The notes beneath the pieces are model-generated. The model saw nothing but the letters and a program-made list of their open reading frames with translations. It was not told the origin of the DNA and made no database searches. Made by a program: the position numbers and the translations under genes. This document shows, piece by piece, positions 23,966 to 34,964 of a stretch of DNA of 64,000 bases (the first letter of the stretch is position 1; each line of letters opens with the position of its first letter). Origin of the DNA: Acanthosoma haemorrhoidale (Eukaryota > Arthropoda > Insecta > Hemiptera > Acanthosomatidae); the NCBI GenBank assembly GCA_930367205.1, contig OV884009.1:91409189-91473188 (forward strand), written 5' to 3'.

Positions 23966-25077
23966 GTAAAATTTTTGAGACCCTAGTAGGAGTATTTACA
24001 ATCAGGCAGGAATTAATACGTTAATACGTATTAATACTAGCAGTTAAGAAGTCGAGTCACCGTTATTAGTCTTCAATGTTAAACAATAAACTTAATTAAC
24101 AATGTCAAACAAAAGTGTTAAACATCAAACTGAAAAATCGAATTCACCATAAATATAAATTATAATCAACTGATTAAAAAACAAAAAAAAAAAATCATTG
24201 TTCATTTATTTTCAGACCTAACTAAATCTTACATATAAACTTTTCAGCTTTTTTTTTTTTTTTTTTTTTTTCAAAAACAGAAATCGTTTTACGTTATCTT
24301 GGCCTGTATCTCGGTTTTGCTGATCTTAAGTATATTACCCTATATTTTATTAGAGTAAGAAACTAACGACCTCACCCCTTGATTATTAACATATTATATT
24401 TGTTGGAACTTCAGTAGACTACACAGCCGTTAAAACTGTCATTAAAATCGTGTTAATAACTTTTCCGCTACCCTGGTTTATTGACTTAATAAACATATAA
24501 TGTTTCGTCGAAGTTAGATAAAATGGTTTAGTGACTATATAAATAAAGGATACTGCAAAAAAGTTAATGAAGGGCTATGACGTAATTAATATCAATATTT
24601 AGTACTTGATAATTAAAAAGATTTCTGATAATTAGTTAGGTTACTAAACTAATACTCTCAATGCCCTGATAAATAATATACAAAAAAATGGACCGAAAAA
24701 CACAATTTATCTTTAATCCTCATGAGATGTCAGAATAACTTTTTTTTTATGTTTTGAAATGACTTGTTCCGAACCACTATCGCAAATACTTGGTACATTT
24801 CGCAACAATCTTCATATCTTTTAAATATTTTAAACCATAGTAATTTACGTCAATTTACGTTGACGACAGTCCATCATATAGACTTACCCCCGTAGAACTA
24901 AAATACTACACAATTCCTTCGTCAAAATCGCGACATCATTCTGGAACGCCCTTTCCCCCACGTTTGGTCACATTCCTTTATTAAATGTGTTCAATCATTT
25001 ATTCGTTCAGTTATTTGCTATTACAGAAAAGTAATAAATTGCGTATGAGAAATGAGTTGTTTTTAGTCTCATAATAA
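23966..25077. other. AT-rich spacer, no gene seen
   Basis: Contains a poly(T) run at about 24249-24271 but no gene. Confidence 0.5.
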
Positions 25078-25966
25078 ATGTATGTATTTATTTATTTACA
25101 TGTATGTATTTATTTATTTACATGTATGTATTTATTTATTTACATGTATGTATTTATTTATTTACATGTATGTATTTATTTATTTACATGTATGTATTTA
25201 TTTATTTACATGTATGTATTTATTTATTTACATGTATGTATTTATTTATTTACATGTATGTATTTATTTATTTACATGTATGTATTTATTTATTTACATG
25301 TATGTATTTATTTATTTACATGTATGTATTTATTTATTTACATGTATGTATTTATTTATTTACATGTATGTATTTATTTATTTACATGTATGTATTTATT
25401 TATTTACATGTATGTATTTATTTATTTACATGTATGTATTTATTTATTTACATGTATGTATTTATTTATTTACATGTATGTATTTATTTATTTACATGTA
25501 TGTATTTATTTATTTACATGTATGTATTTATTTATTTACATGTATGTATTTATTTATTTACATGTATGTATTTATTTATTTACATGTATGTATTTATTTA
25601 TTTACATGTATGTATTTATTTATTTACATGTATGTATTTATTTATTTACATGTATGTATTTATTTATTTACATGTATGTATTTATTTATTTACATGTATG
25701 TATTTATTTATTTACATGTATGTATTTATTTATTTACATGTATGTATTTATTTATTTACATGTATGTATTTATTTATTTACATGTATGTATTTATTTATT
25801 TACATGTATGTATTTATTTATTTACATGTATGTATTTATTTATTTACATGTATGTATTTATTTATTTACATGTATGTATTTATTTATTTACATGTATGTA
25901 TTTATTTATTTACATGTATGTATTTATTTATTTACATGTATGTATTTATTTATTTACATGTATGTG
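25078..25966. repeat. 22-bp satellite array, about 40 units
   Basis: About 889 bases of a 22-base unit containing TATTTATTTATTTACA and TGTATG, with no variant unit that I could see until the array ends at 25966. The unit has no stop on the plus strand. As 22 is not divisible by 3, all three plus frames run open for about 300 codons with the same cyclic peptide. These open frames are a by-product of the repeat and not evidence of a gene. The minus strand of each unit carries TGTAAATA and AATAAA. Confidence 0.97.
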
Positions 25967-26679
25967 GATGCGCAATTGTGAATTAGTGTGAGTTTGCTAG
26001 ATATTTATTTTTCGTAGCAAGTTTTTTTTTTAATTTTCTTTAAATTGGTTTTGTTTACCCTTTATTTTAGTTAAAATTATTCAATCTTTAACAGTTTGTA
26101 TATATTATTTATTTTATCTTTTCATTTTTATTTTTATGTACATTAACGAGGAGTGATACTGTCAAAGATCCCATTTTATGTTAAATATATGTTTGTTCCA
26201 AAGAGACATAGTACCGGAATATTATAAATATCATTTTGAAAAAAAATACAAAAGCTTAGGACAATGAGAAGGAAATAAACAGTATTTGATTGTGGCTAAT
26301 CGAGCTGCGACAGGCTCACCAGTATAATTACAGGTGACGTCTATATTGGCAACTGATGTTTTAAGCGGTCTAGCCACTCAGATAAATATTCCATGTATTG
26401 GCAGGGCTCAGTGATGACACATATCACATTGGTATAACTCCTCCGATATATAAGACGTGAGCTATCTGTCGAAATCTTCTGTATAAGAGTGTAATATATC
26501 GCGGAGTGTATATAAATGTTCCAAAGAGCGAACGCTCCGAAAAGATACTCATGTATGGAAATTTACGAAAACCAATTTTTTAAAACAAACATTAGAGTCT
26601 CTGCGAAAATCCTTTATTTATTTTCACATAACTAGTTAAATGGCGAGTTCTCTATCACCACCTCAGGTCACCCACCCCC
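25967..26679. other. AT-rich spacer, no gene seen
   Basis: No recognisable element. A TATATAAG sequence near 26454 is an isolated TATA-like match. Confidence 0.45.
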
Positions 26680-27072
26680 CTCAATTAATCCCCTAGCACA
26701 GTCATTACACTGCGCTAGACATCCCTAGAATCCTCCTTGAAAACTAAAGCGGGAGTGGCCTCGAGACCTTAGTGATAGATACGTCACAGTGGGAGTCCTA
26801 GCAATGGCCAGTTTCTCCAATCATGCCTTGAGCGTCTGTGGCTCTCACGCTCTTGGTCAGCCTCCACTGACTCGTATCTTGTGACGTGGCTGATCGTAGG
26901 AGCGTGGGGATCTCCCTAAGACTCCGCTTCCTCTTTTGCATCCGAGGGGGTGACAATCACGTGGATTTGGGAGGTCTGTGGGCTGTTTGTAAATACTGTA
27001 TGAATGAACATTGAACACAATAACTTATTGCCCAATAAGGCCGCTTGTAATTGTATCACAATAAAGATTTTA
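26680..27072 (+). mobile_element. LINE-A 3' end (left half of a chimeric unit)
   Basis: Starts within the last ORF2 codons (CCCCTAGCACAGTCATTACA block) and continues through the 3' tail, with the stem-loop CTTATTG/CAATAAG and CAATAAAG at about 27061. It then abuts a minus-strand LINE-B fragment exactly as at 10.2 kb. Confidence 0.85.
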
Positions 27073-27345
27073 ACTTAAAAACAATGTAAGAATTTATTCA
27101 TACTGTGAAATTCAATTTCATACAAATTCCGCCTAGGAACTTCCCCCCCTCCCAAGGTGATTTCGACAGGAAACTGTTGGAATAGCCAGAATCAGTGGAG
27201 TTCCTTCCACCCCCTCTCCGTTTCGTCATGAGGTATAGAACAGGGATAGAGAAAGAGAGCCGTGGACGCTCAGGACATGTGCGGGGATGATACCTAGTGC
27301 CAAGACCCCATAACCTGTATTAAAACCATATTTATAATATAAACC
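27073..27345 (-). mobile_element. LINE-B 3' fragment (right half of a chimeric unit)
   Basis: Highly similar to 10206-10450, with shared strings such as TTATTCATACTGTGAAATTC, GACAGGAAACTGTTGGAATA and CCAGAATCAGTGGAGTTCC. Similarity fades near 27340. Confidence 0.75.
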
Positions 27346-27404
27346 AGTTAACGTTGGTACTCCTGTATAGCTTGTGCATCCCAACTAGCCATTAGCTACA
27401 CAGA

Positions 27405-27627
27405 ACCTGTATGTACAATACATCACACAGAACCTGCATATACAATACTCCACACAGAACCTGTATGTACAATACATCACACAGAACCTGCATATACAAT
27501 ACTCCACACAAAACCTGAATGTACAATACATCACACAGAACCTGCATATACAATACTCCACACAGAACCTGTATGTACAATACATCACACAGAACCTGCA
27601 TATACAATACTCCACACAAAACCTATA
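27405..27627. repeat. 27-bp minisatellite with alternating unit types
   Basis: Eight units plus a partial one start at 27405 and recur every 27 bases. Two variants alternate: ACCTGTATGTACAATACATC and ACCTGCATATACAATACTCC (each followed by ACACAGA), so the true repeat is a 54-bp dimer in four copies. The period is divisible by 3, which explains the open minus-strand frames here. Confidence 0.95.
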
Positions 27628-28675
27628 TGATACTTTAATACTTTACTGATCTCTTTCCTCCGTTTTCCAAACTGTTGGTGAGCATTAATTACTTTTTTTT
27701 TTAATTTGAAATAATCTGACCTAGTTCCTTTTTTAATACACTTTAAAAATTTTTTCATTATTTTTTTTTTCATTTTATGCCACATAAAACGGTTATGAAG
27801 TTTCCAGACCCCGAAGGGCCTCTAAACTAAACCTAAAGCTAAAACTAACATTAACATTTTTAAAATACAAATTATGGTGCATCAAACCATTAAAGGTTTC
27901 TTTAGGGCTGTGTTTTTATTTTAATATTTTAACGAATTGAAATCAATGGCTACTAAACATTCTATATTTTAGTTTTAGCAGGTCTGAAGCTCCAATATTA
28001 ACTCCTATGGAAAATATCATTATAGGCTTAGATGCGGATTTCGCTCTGTGAGAAAATTAAATAAATAATGAATAAATAAATATTATTCGTCTCAAGGGAA
28101 ACAAAGAACCCTAAAAAATGGCTAGAAATTAATAATTTAAACGTAAAAAAGAGCGTAAACAAATTTAATATTAGATTAATAGATAATGGAATCACTGAAC
28201 TATTAACATTAAAATAATTGTATTAATAATAGTAAAATATTTTAAACCTTTATTTTAATGAATAAAATAACTTCTACAGGAGATTGATGTCAATAAATAA
28301 TAATTTGGTAATTAAGAAAATGAGCCTTTTTTTCTGTTACTGCGTGATAAGCCGTTAATTAGAAAAGAAAAATAATATCTTCCATCCAGAAGACCAAGCC
28401 TGTGCTCAATTCCCTCCTTTTCCCTTTGAGTGAAACACCAAGTCATCTTTAATTTCAAAAGTATGAGCTCTAGAATTTATTAAAAACCAGTACAAACTCA
28501 AATTAATCTTTTACCACTTTTGTATCAATAGTTTAAAGTTCGTTATAACAATATTGTTTTGTAAAAATAAGAACTTTTAAAATGCACTAACCCTCCGTTA
28601 GTCCCATGTTTCTGAGTGGTGTATAAATAATCATTTTTCTTCTTAAATTTCTCTAGCAATCATTTCAATAAGCAA
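27628..28675. other. AT-rich spacer, no gene seen
   Basis: No supportable gene or element. Confidence 0.5.
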
Positions 28676-29692
28676 TTTAATAAGACAATCCCTAAATACA
28701 CCTGTAGCGACCGCTAACTACATAAGATAAATCACCCTATACTCTATTGTATATATATATATATATTGTAAATTAATTTAAAAAAATCTAAATGACATTA
28801 CCAAACCATAAGTCATTGTAAATGTTGTAAACAATAAAAGACGCAGCTGCTATTAAACTAGTTACAGGCTGGAAACCCTTACCCTCTACCCAAGAGAAGG
28901 TAGTAGCGACCCGGACCAGGCCGGGCCACATACTGAGCTGTCATTGGCCACAATAAGACCTCACATGGTTGGGTTCTAACGAAGCACGCCTAGGTATATA
29001 TAGGCCCGGGGTTCGGCCTGTAAATTATTTTCACGATGGCTCTCTAACTGGTGACTAGCGGCTGCACTGATGTTTCAAGAGTTGGCCTTCTCATTTATGA
29101 AAACCTCTGGACCTCTCTTCCTAACCTCGCTATGTTTTAGTCCGGCGTTGTCAGACCCCACACCCTCCTAGTAAATTCTCTGCCTTCGCCTCGCTAAAGC
29201 TAGCAGTTCCTTGGGAGAGACCTTTCCCTCACAGACAACGGTCACGCTACCTACCCTATACTTCTTCTCCTGAACATAGTGCATTGTCGGGACACATACC
29301 TATCAAATATGGAGTCAGATAGTAAGACCCGTCATGAAACAATTGTCCAGGTCATTGCTTAATCAACCTTCACTTCGTCAACAGGGCTAGGGTAACTAGG
29401 CACCCCCCTCGTGACGACCCGAAAAAACCTCTTCAATTTCAAAGCATTTTTTATTTCGTTAAAATATATACAATTGAAACTAACAATTGTACAATTGACA
29501 TAAGCATTTTTTATTTTAAAACTGTGATTATTATGTCAATAATGGAAAAAGAAATGGTGATTTCAGTTGGATCAAAATGTTGTTCTCAAAAATTGTCACA
29601 ATGGGAAAGAGTCCAATAAAACCAACTTTTATTATTTTATATATTGTTTTTTGTTTTCAGAATAGGTGTTTTTCAGTGACTTAGATGGTTAG
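28676..29692. mobile_element. FB element arm, split by an LTR-2 insertion
   Basis: 28676-28702 and 29425-29692 together align with the left arm of the long-inverted-repeat element at 30534-30835 (shared strings include TTTAAT.AGACAATCCCTAAA, TTTCGTTAAAATATATAC and GGGAAAGAGTCCAATAAAAC). The alignment is interrupted precisely by the LTR-2a insertion at 28703-29424. The inner part and the opposite arm are missing, so this is a partial copy. Confidence 0.8.
28703..29424 (+). mobile_element. Solo LTR, family LTR-2 (copy a)
   Basis: Starts TGTAGCGACCGCTAACTACA, which it shares with the 51.3-kb copy, and ends GACCCGAAA (the other copy ends CAACCCGACA). It contains a (TA)9 run, AATAAAA near 28833 and a TATATATA box near 28995. 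Its second half carries the block CTATGTTTTAGTCCGGCG and ATAGTGCATTGTCGGGACA, also present in LTR-1. Flanks are ACACC and AAACC, a 4-of-5 target duplication. The uninterrupted arm at 30.57 kb has a single ACACC at the same point. No internal region adjoins it. Confidence 0.85.
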
Positions 29693-30055
29693 AAGTACAA
29701 ATACAATGAAAAGTACAGTTAGCATCTCTTCCTTTAGCCAAGTTAATTCAAATATAATTATACCTATCATTATATCAAACAAATACAAAGGTAAAAACAA
29801 GCAATCCAATGAATAAACACGAAGGTTTAATATTGATTTTGAGTTCTCTGTTCAATATTTGAGTTATGTGTTGTTGAGTCTTTTGTAGACCCAAATTACA
29901 ACCATTAAAATGGTGTTTTGAACTTTTTTTAGCCTTAGCTAAACTCTCGATGACGTTTGGAGAGACTAAGAAGATCACACATGACCAGCTCCTGTAATAT
30001 ATTTTCTATTTATAAAAAATATCGTCCCTTTTACTGACTTTATTATCATTTTATT
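29693..30055. other. AT-rich spacer, no gene seen
   Basis: No recognisable element between the partial FB arm and the RTE-like remnant. Confidence 0.45.
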
Positions 30056-30390
30056 GGTTCTCCTCGACCTTAGCTCTTCAATTTTCCCTTCCTCTGAACA
30101 TTTATTCTTTTACTTCCAACCTAAGCCTGGCGATGGCTTTGCCCCTCCATTTGGTTCAAGATCAGCCTCCCATTCCAAGGACTGATTTCGGGATTGTCCT
30201 TATAGGCGTCCGTTTCACGTGACTGGACCGAATTAATCTTCTTTCCTCAATAACTTCCGAAACATTTCCTTTCGCATTTATCTTTTCCTTACTTCTCCCG
30301 GTGTCCTTTATCCTCGATACTTTGACCAATGTCCTGCAGGGTTCTATCACCACTGGCGTGCAATTTGTACGCACCGTTCCCATTAGTACA
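30056..30390 (-). pseudogene. RTE-like LINE C-terminal tail remnant
   Basis: The minus strand carries a frame at 30383-30162 and beyond that reads 'SEVIEERRLIRSSHVKRTPI' followed by 'KWRGKAIARLRLEVKE' after a break. This follows the layout of the C-terminal tail of many arthropod RTE/BovB-type proteins: a helix, 'I-x-RRRLxWxGHVxRM', then a 'GRRxxGRPxxxW'-like segment. The central 'GHV' has become 'SHV', and stops are present. No RT palm is left in this copy. The family is inferred from this tail pattern alone. Confidence 0.5.
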
Positions 30391-30436
30391 TTTTATAATA
30401 AGAAGCCCACAATAAAAAAATTTTATACTTTTTTTT

Positions 30437-30450
30437 GGGGGGGGGGGGGG
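30437..30450. repeat. G14 homopolymer
   Basis: Fourteen G's follow a T-run, just upstream of the FB element. Confidence 0.95.
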
Positions 30451-30533
30451 AATTTCAGGTATCCCCAAGTATGTTTATTTGTTGATAGTAATATTTTTAG
30501 TGACATGAATGATTGAAAAACTACGGCACAATT

Positions 30534-32004
30534 CAATAAGCAATAAGCAATTTAATGAGACAATCCCTAAACACACCTCTTCAATCTCAAAGCGTTTTTC
30601 ATTTCGTTAAAATATATACGATTGAAACTCACAGTTGTACAACTGACATAAGCATGTTTTAGTTTAAAAATGTGATTACTCTGTCAAAAACGGAAAATAA
30701 AATGGTGATTTCAATTGGATCAAAAGGTTGTTGTCAAAAATTGTCACAATGGGAAAGAGTCCAATAAAACCATCTTTTATTATTTTATATATTGTTTTTT
30801 GTTTTCAGAATAGGTGTTTTTTAGTGACTTAGATGGTTAACTAATTTTGGGTTTTTATTTTACCATCATTTATAGATGATTTTCAAGGACACGATTGTAT
30901 ATTGAGAAATATCATTTAAATAATATGTATATTAGAGACTATAATTAAGTTAGAGGAGTATAATTTAATTTGATATCCTCAGATTCAGAAAAGAAATATA
31001 AATTTACATGTATAGAAGAAGATTAAGTACAAAACAGTTTAATTTAGTAAATAAGAAGATTGGCTAAAATAGAAGCATGCAACCTCTGTCGGGTGTGTTT
31101 TAATCTGGTTTCTAGTCATTAAGACGCTTCAATAGGCAAAACGCTAATGGTTAATGTAATTTCGGTAGTAAAAAGTATTTTGGGATAGATTTCAAGTTCT
31201 ATTAAAAAATAACTAATAAAACGAAATGTAAATTTAGTAAGCGCCGCTGTTTGAGTAATACTCTGAAGATTAATAAGCTTTATTTAGTTTAAACTTAAAT
31301 AATAAGAAAGAAAGACAAGGCTATTAAACCTTCGATTATCTATTAAGATTTCATTGAATTTCCACTGGTTTTAGGATTAGTAAGAAAAAGTTTAGGGCTG
31401 GAGCCGCCATATCAATGCGATTATATTTAACTCAGACAAAAATAATCTGCATCCGCCAGTTGGATTCCCAAATTTGATTTTCACGCGGTACATTATCACA
31501 TAAAACGTGATAAAGTTTGTATCGGTGTAAACCCTTACCAATTGGTGGATCGTTACAAAATTTAACGCAGTAATTAGTTGGCCGTTTTAATGTTCAAATA
31601 ATATTCATTCAATTTCTAGATATGATGATATTCCAACTAGTCGACGTTCTATATAATTGTTCTCTATACAATCGTGTCCTTGAAAATGACCTATAAATGA
31701 TTGTACAATAAAATCTCAATAATAATAATAATTTTTATATACAAAAACGTTTACCATTACAAATAACTATTCTGAAAAAAAAAATAATATAAATACAGAC
31801 GATTATTAATGAAAATACTTTATTGGACTCGTCCCTATTGTCACAATTTTTTACAACTTTTTGATCACATTTTTTAACTAAAACATGGTTATGTCAGTAG
31901 TACAATTGTTAATTTTAATAGTATAGATTTTTAGGAAAAAACGCTGAAAGTGAAGAGATATATAAATTGTGGGATTGTCTCATTAAATTGATTATTGCTT
32001 ATTG
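30534..32004. mobile_element. Long-inverted-repeat (foldback-like) element, family FB
   Basis: A 1.47-kb element whose two ends are inverted copies about 360-380 bases long (30534-30912 and 31654-32004). The termini read CAATAAGCAAT on the left and its complement on the right. Aligned inner landmarks are TTTAATGAGACAATCCC, CTGACATAA.CATGTTTTAG, GAGTCCAATAAA and TTTCAAGGACACGATTGTAT. The flanks ACAATT (30528-30533) and ACAGTT (32005-32010) match at 5 of 6 positions and may be a target duplication. The 740-base core has no transposase-like frame but includes a 185-bp segment repeated at 32964. It matches no superfamily I can name. Confidence 0.75.
31398..31582. repeat. 185-bp core segment of FB (copy 1)
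   Basis: CTGGAGCCGCCATATCAATG to AGTTGGC. It is nearly identical to 32964-33148, with only about half a dozen substitutions visible. Confidence 0.95.
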
Positions 32005-32963
32005 ACAGTTCTTTTTTAATGAATCCTGTCCCTAAAAATACTTTTATCAATATATAAATAACTGAATTCAGATTAATAATAGTTAAATATAATGCAGCAA
32101 TGCTACAGGAAATACAAAAATAATTTGTAAAAAAAATAGCCTGAGCATCTATAATTGTATATAATTATCTGTAAATTTAAAGGGGCTATGGGGGAAAAAA
32201 AAATATTTGAAGGATACTTGACAGGTGTGCAGTTTCATCCTTTTTATTTTAGCCAATCGTTCTTATTTCTAGATATGTTTAGTAATTTATATTGAAAATA
32301 TGATAAGTGAAACTGGAAATTGATGCACAATGTAATTACTGTTGAAATAGACTGTTAAGAAAGAAGGATTAAGCTGATTAGTGCGTGGGTGCGAGGAGTT
32401 GTGAGCAGCGACAGCTAGTTTTGCCAAGGTTGGGAAATATGGCTGGCCCAAGTGAGATATGCCCCTATCCCTGGCATACAGCCACTCCTCAAATGGATAC
32501 CTTCTGCCCCCCGTCTTGTGTCTGCTTCTTAGCCATTCCGTCTGTTTCTCCCAGCCAATATTTCCGTGTCTCTTCTCTTCTGCTTATCTTCGCATACCCG
32601 ACTCTATACACGAATCACTACATCTACGAAACACGAAAAGAACTTTCCATTTTTTTTAACCGAGTATACGTATACGGCAGGGTTCAGATGTAACGACCAC
32701 GACACGGACACCGACAAAAGTAACCGTTGCACCGAAGTAAATAAACATAAGAATAAAAATTCGTAATAACGTAAATAAAAATTCGAATTGATTAATAGCA
32801 ACCACTGGTGGCGTTAAGGGACGGTACTGTACTCACAACTCCCAAGTTAATCAACATGGAAGCTGCTTATATCGGGGTCCTTATAATGACTATATTATAT
32901 GAATTACAAATCACAGGGGCCATGTTCTGAAGATACCGTCTCTGATGAGATCGTGAAACTACC
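32005..32963. other. Spacer with one unassigned frame
   Basis: A plus-strand frame at 32385-32693 (102 codons) is open but shows no domain I recognise, and overlapping frames are equally open. I treat it as unsupported. Confidence 0.4.
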
Positions 32964-33148
32964 CTGGAGCCGCCATATCAATGCGATTATATTTAACTCA
33001 GACCAAAATAATCTGCATCCGCCAGTTGGATTCCCAAATTTGATTTTCACGCGGTACACCATCACATAAAACGTGATAAAGTTTTTATCGGTGTAAACCC
33101 TTACCAATTGGTGGATCGTTACGAAATTTAACGCAGCAATCAGTTGGC
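32964..33148. repeat. 185-bp core segment of FB (copy 2)
   Basis: Same segment and same orientation as 31398-31582, but without the inverted arms and with unrelated flanks on both sides. Confidence 0.95.
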
Positions 33149-34038
33149 ACAAATTGGACCAAACTGCACACAGCAGGGCGAAAACCTGGGAAAAAATCTG
33201 TTTCTCACTAGCGACCTCACTTGGAGTCAATTCAAGTTTCGATTTCTATGTTTTCTATGTTCTAGAATCGAACTGTATCCAAATCGATATTTTTTGGCGT
33301 TCTGCCGCTATGACCGATTTCTTTTTTGGCCTGACCTAGTTTCTCATTATTTTTATTCATGGTTTTAAAGATTTGTTTTGTCCATATTTTAGTGCAAAAA
33401 TCATCTTGATTAGTTAATTCTATCAAACTTTACCTTAAAATTTATTTGTTTTTTTTTAATTTATTAATTAATAGACGGCCGGAGACTCAATCAAAATCCT
33501 ATTTGGAGCTAAATATCGGTTCTTTGAAGTTAAAGATTTCCAGTGCCTCCCCAGGTTTGGTTTTAATACGTTCGACTTTATGATCCACCATATATTATTT
33601 ATGAGTTAAACACATAGAGTGTTCCCGTTGGGGTTCGCTCAGCCTCCTCAGAATAAATGAGTAACTTTCATAATAAATAAGTAGTGAATCCAGTTAAAAA
33701 CCCAATTTAGTCTAGAGATGTAACAACTTGGGCTACACTAGTTTGAACTAACATTTGAAGAAAATCTACGGCGATTCGGGAGTGGGGTTCCACATTCCAT
33801 TCTTCTTCGTCCTCGTTGCATCAAAAAATTGTTGCGGAAAAAGTCCGTACTAGATTCATAGGGAATGTTCACATCACGTTTTCGAAGGTAAAGCAATTTG
33901 GTTGTTTATTCGTTTTATTGGTTTGTTAGGATTATAATATTTCGATTTTTTGTTGATTTATGTCTTTTCATAAGATTTATATACCTCCCTCGATGGCAAC
34001 TCTCCCAAGTGAAAGGACAAATAAAAAAGACGAAGAAA
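33149..34038. other. AT-rich spacer, no gene seen
   Basis: No supportable gene or repeat. Confidence 0.5.
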
Positions 34039-34964
34039 GTGTCTGTTGTGGCACCCTCTTAATCACAAATAATTATAAGTCACCCTCTTCTCGTATCAGA
34101 CCTTGTACCTATCATCAAATGAATATCAGAAAATATGTATATATCACTGTTTCCATATGTTTAATAAATAAAGCTTATGACGCCAGTCGGAGAGTGGGGG
34201 GAGAAGTTGGTGGGTAGAACAGCCGCTGGTGGGGATGACCCCCCCACCACGACTAGCCGGCTATACAAGCCTCGGCCTCAGACAAAATTGCCAGACAGAA
34301 ACCAACCGGCACCTTGAACACTTCTCTCTCTCTCTCTCTCTCTGCACTGGCACCTGCTGCTCTAATCAAAACCATGGACTTCTCATTCAACTACCTCTGC
34401 ATCTCTCTCTCTCTCCTAACCTCGCTATGTTTTAGTCCGGCGTTGTCAGACCCCACACCTTCTTAGTAGGAATCTCTGCCTTCGTCTCTCTAAAACTAGC
34501 ACCTCCTTGGGAGAGATCTCCCCCTCGCGGACGACTGTTGCTGTGGTCCTGCAAATTTCCCTAGCAGTGTCTCTCATGGCAATCCAGTCTGCATCTCTCC
34601 GGTTAACACTCGCCTTTGGGATCCGGACGGTTTTCGTCTACCCTCAGACACCGAGTGTGAATTCGTGGTCATTCAAAGACCACATAAACTACCTATAAAC
34701 CTACCCTGTACATCTTATCCTGAACATAGTGCATTGTCGGGGCACACACACCTTCAAAAGATCTTATGGAGTCGATGGATCGAAGCGATTTAGGCTGCCC
34801 GCCGACTAGGTCGGCAGCCAGGGTGAAAGACCATAGGTCCCCGCTCTATCTCTTTCTGGGCGCTCGCCGGACGGGGGCTAAGAGGTTGTAGTGACCCTAG
34901 CCCGTGGCGGGCGTCTCCTCGCCACTTTGGGGATACTGAGGTATAAACGAAGCCCGACAGTGTC
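34039..34964 (+). mobile_element. Solo LTR, family LTR-1 (copy b), perfect target duplication
   Basis: The LTR proper is 34044-34959 (916 bp), starting TGTTGTGG and ending CCCGACA. It is flanked on both sides by GTGTC (34039-34043 and 34960-34964), the 5-bp target duplication expected of Ty3- or BEL-type integration. Inside are AATAAAG near 34167, a weakened TATA (TATACAA, about 34262), a CT tract of about 24 bases, an ACCATGG start at 34374, and the conserved blocks CTATGTTTTAGTCCGGCG and ATAGTGCATTGTCGGGGCA. No gag-pol sequence adjoins it. Confidence 0.92.

Noticed and set aside
25078..25991. Three overlapping open frames of about 300 codons
   Set aside because: They are produced by the stop-free 22-bp satellite, whose period makes all three frames equivalent. 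There is no protein-like composition beyond the repeat.
27385..27619. Cys-rich minus-strand frames resembling a small secreted repeat protein
   Set aside because: They arise from the 27-bp minisatellite, which has a period divisible by three. There is no start context or flanking gene structure.
32385..32693. 102-codon plus-strand frame with several Cys and Pro
   Set aside because: Three overlapping frames on both strands are open over the same stretch, and no domain is recognisable.
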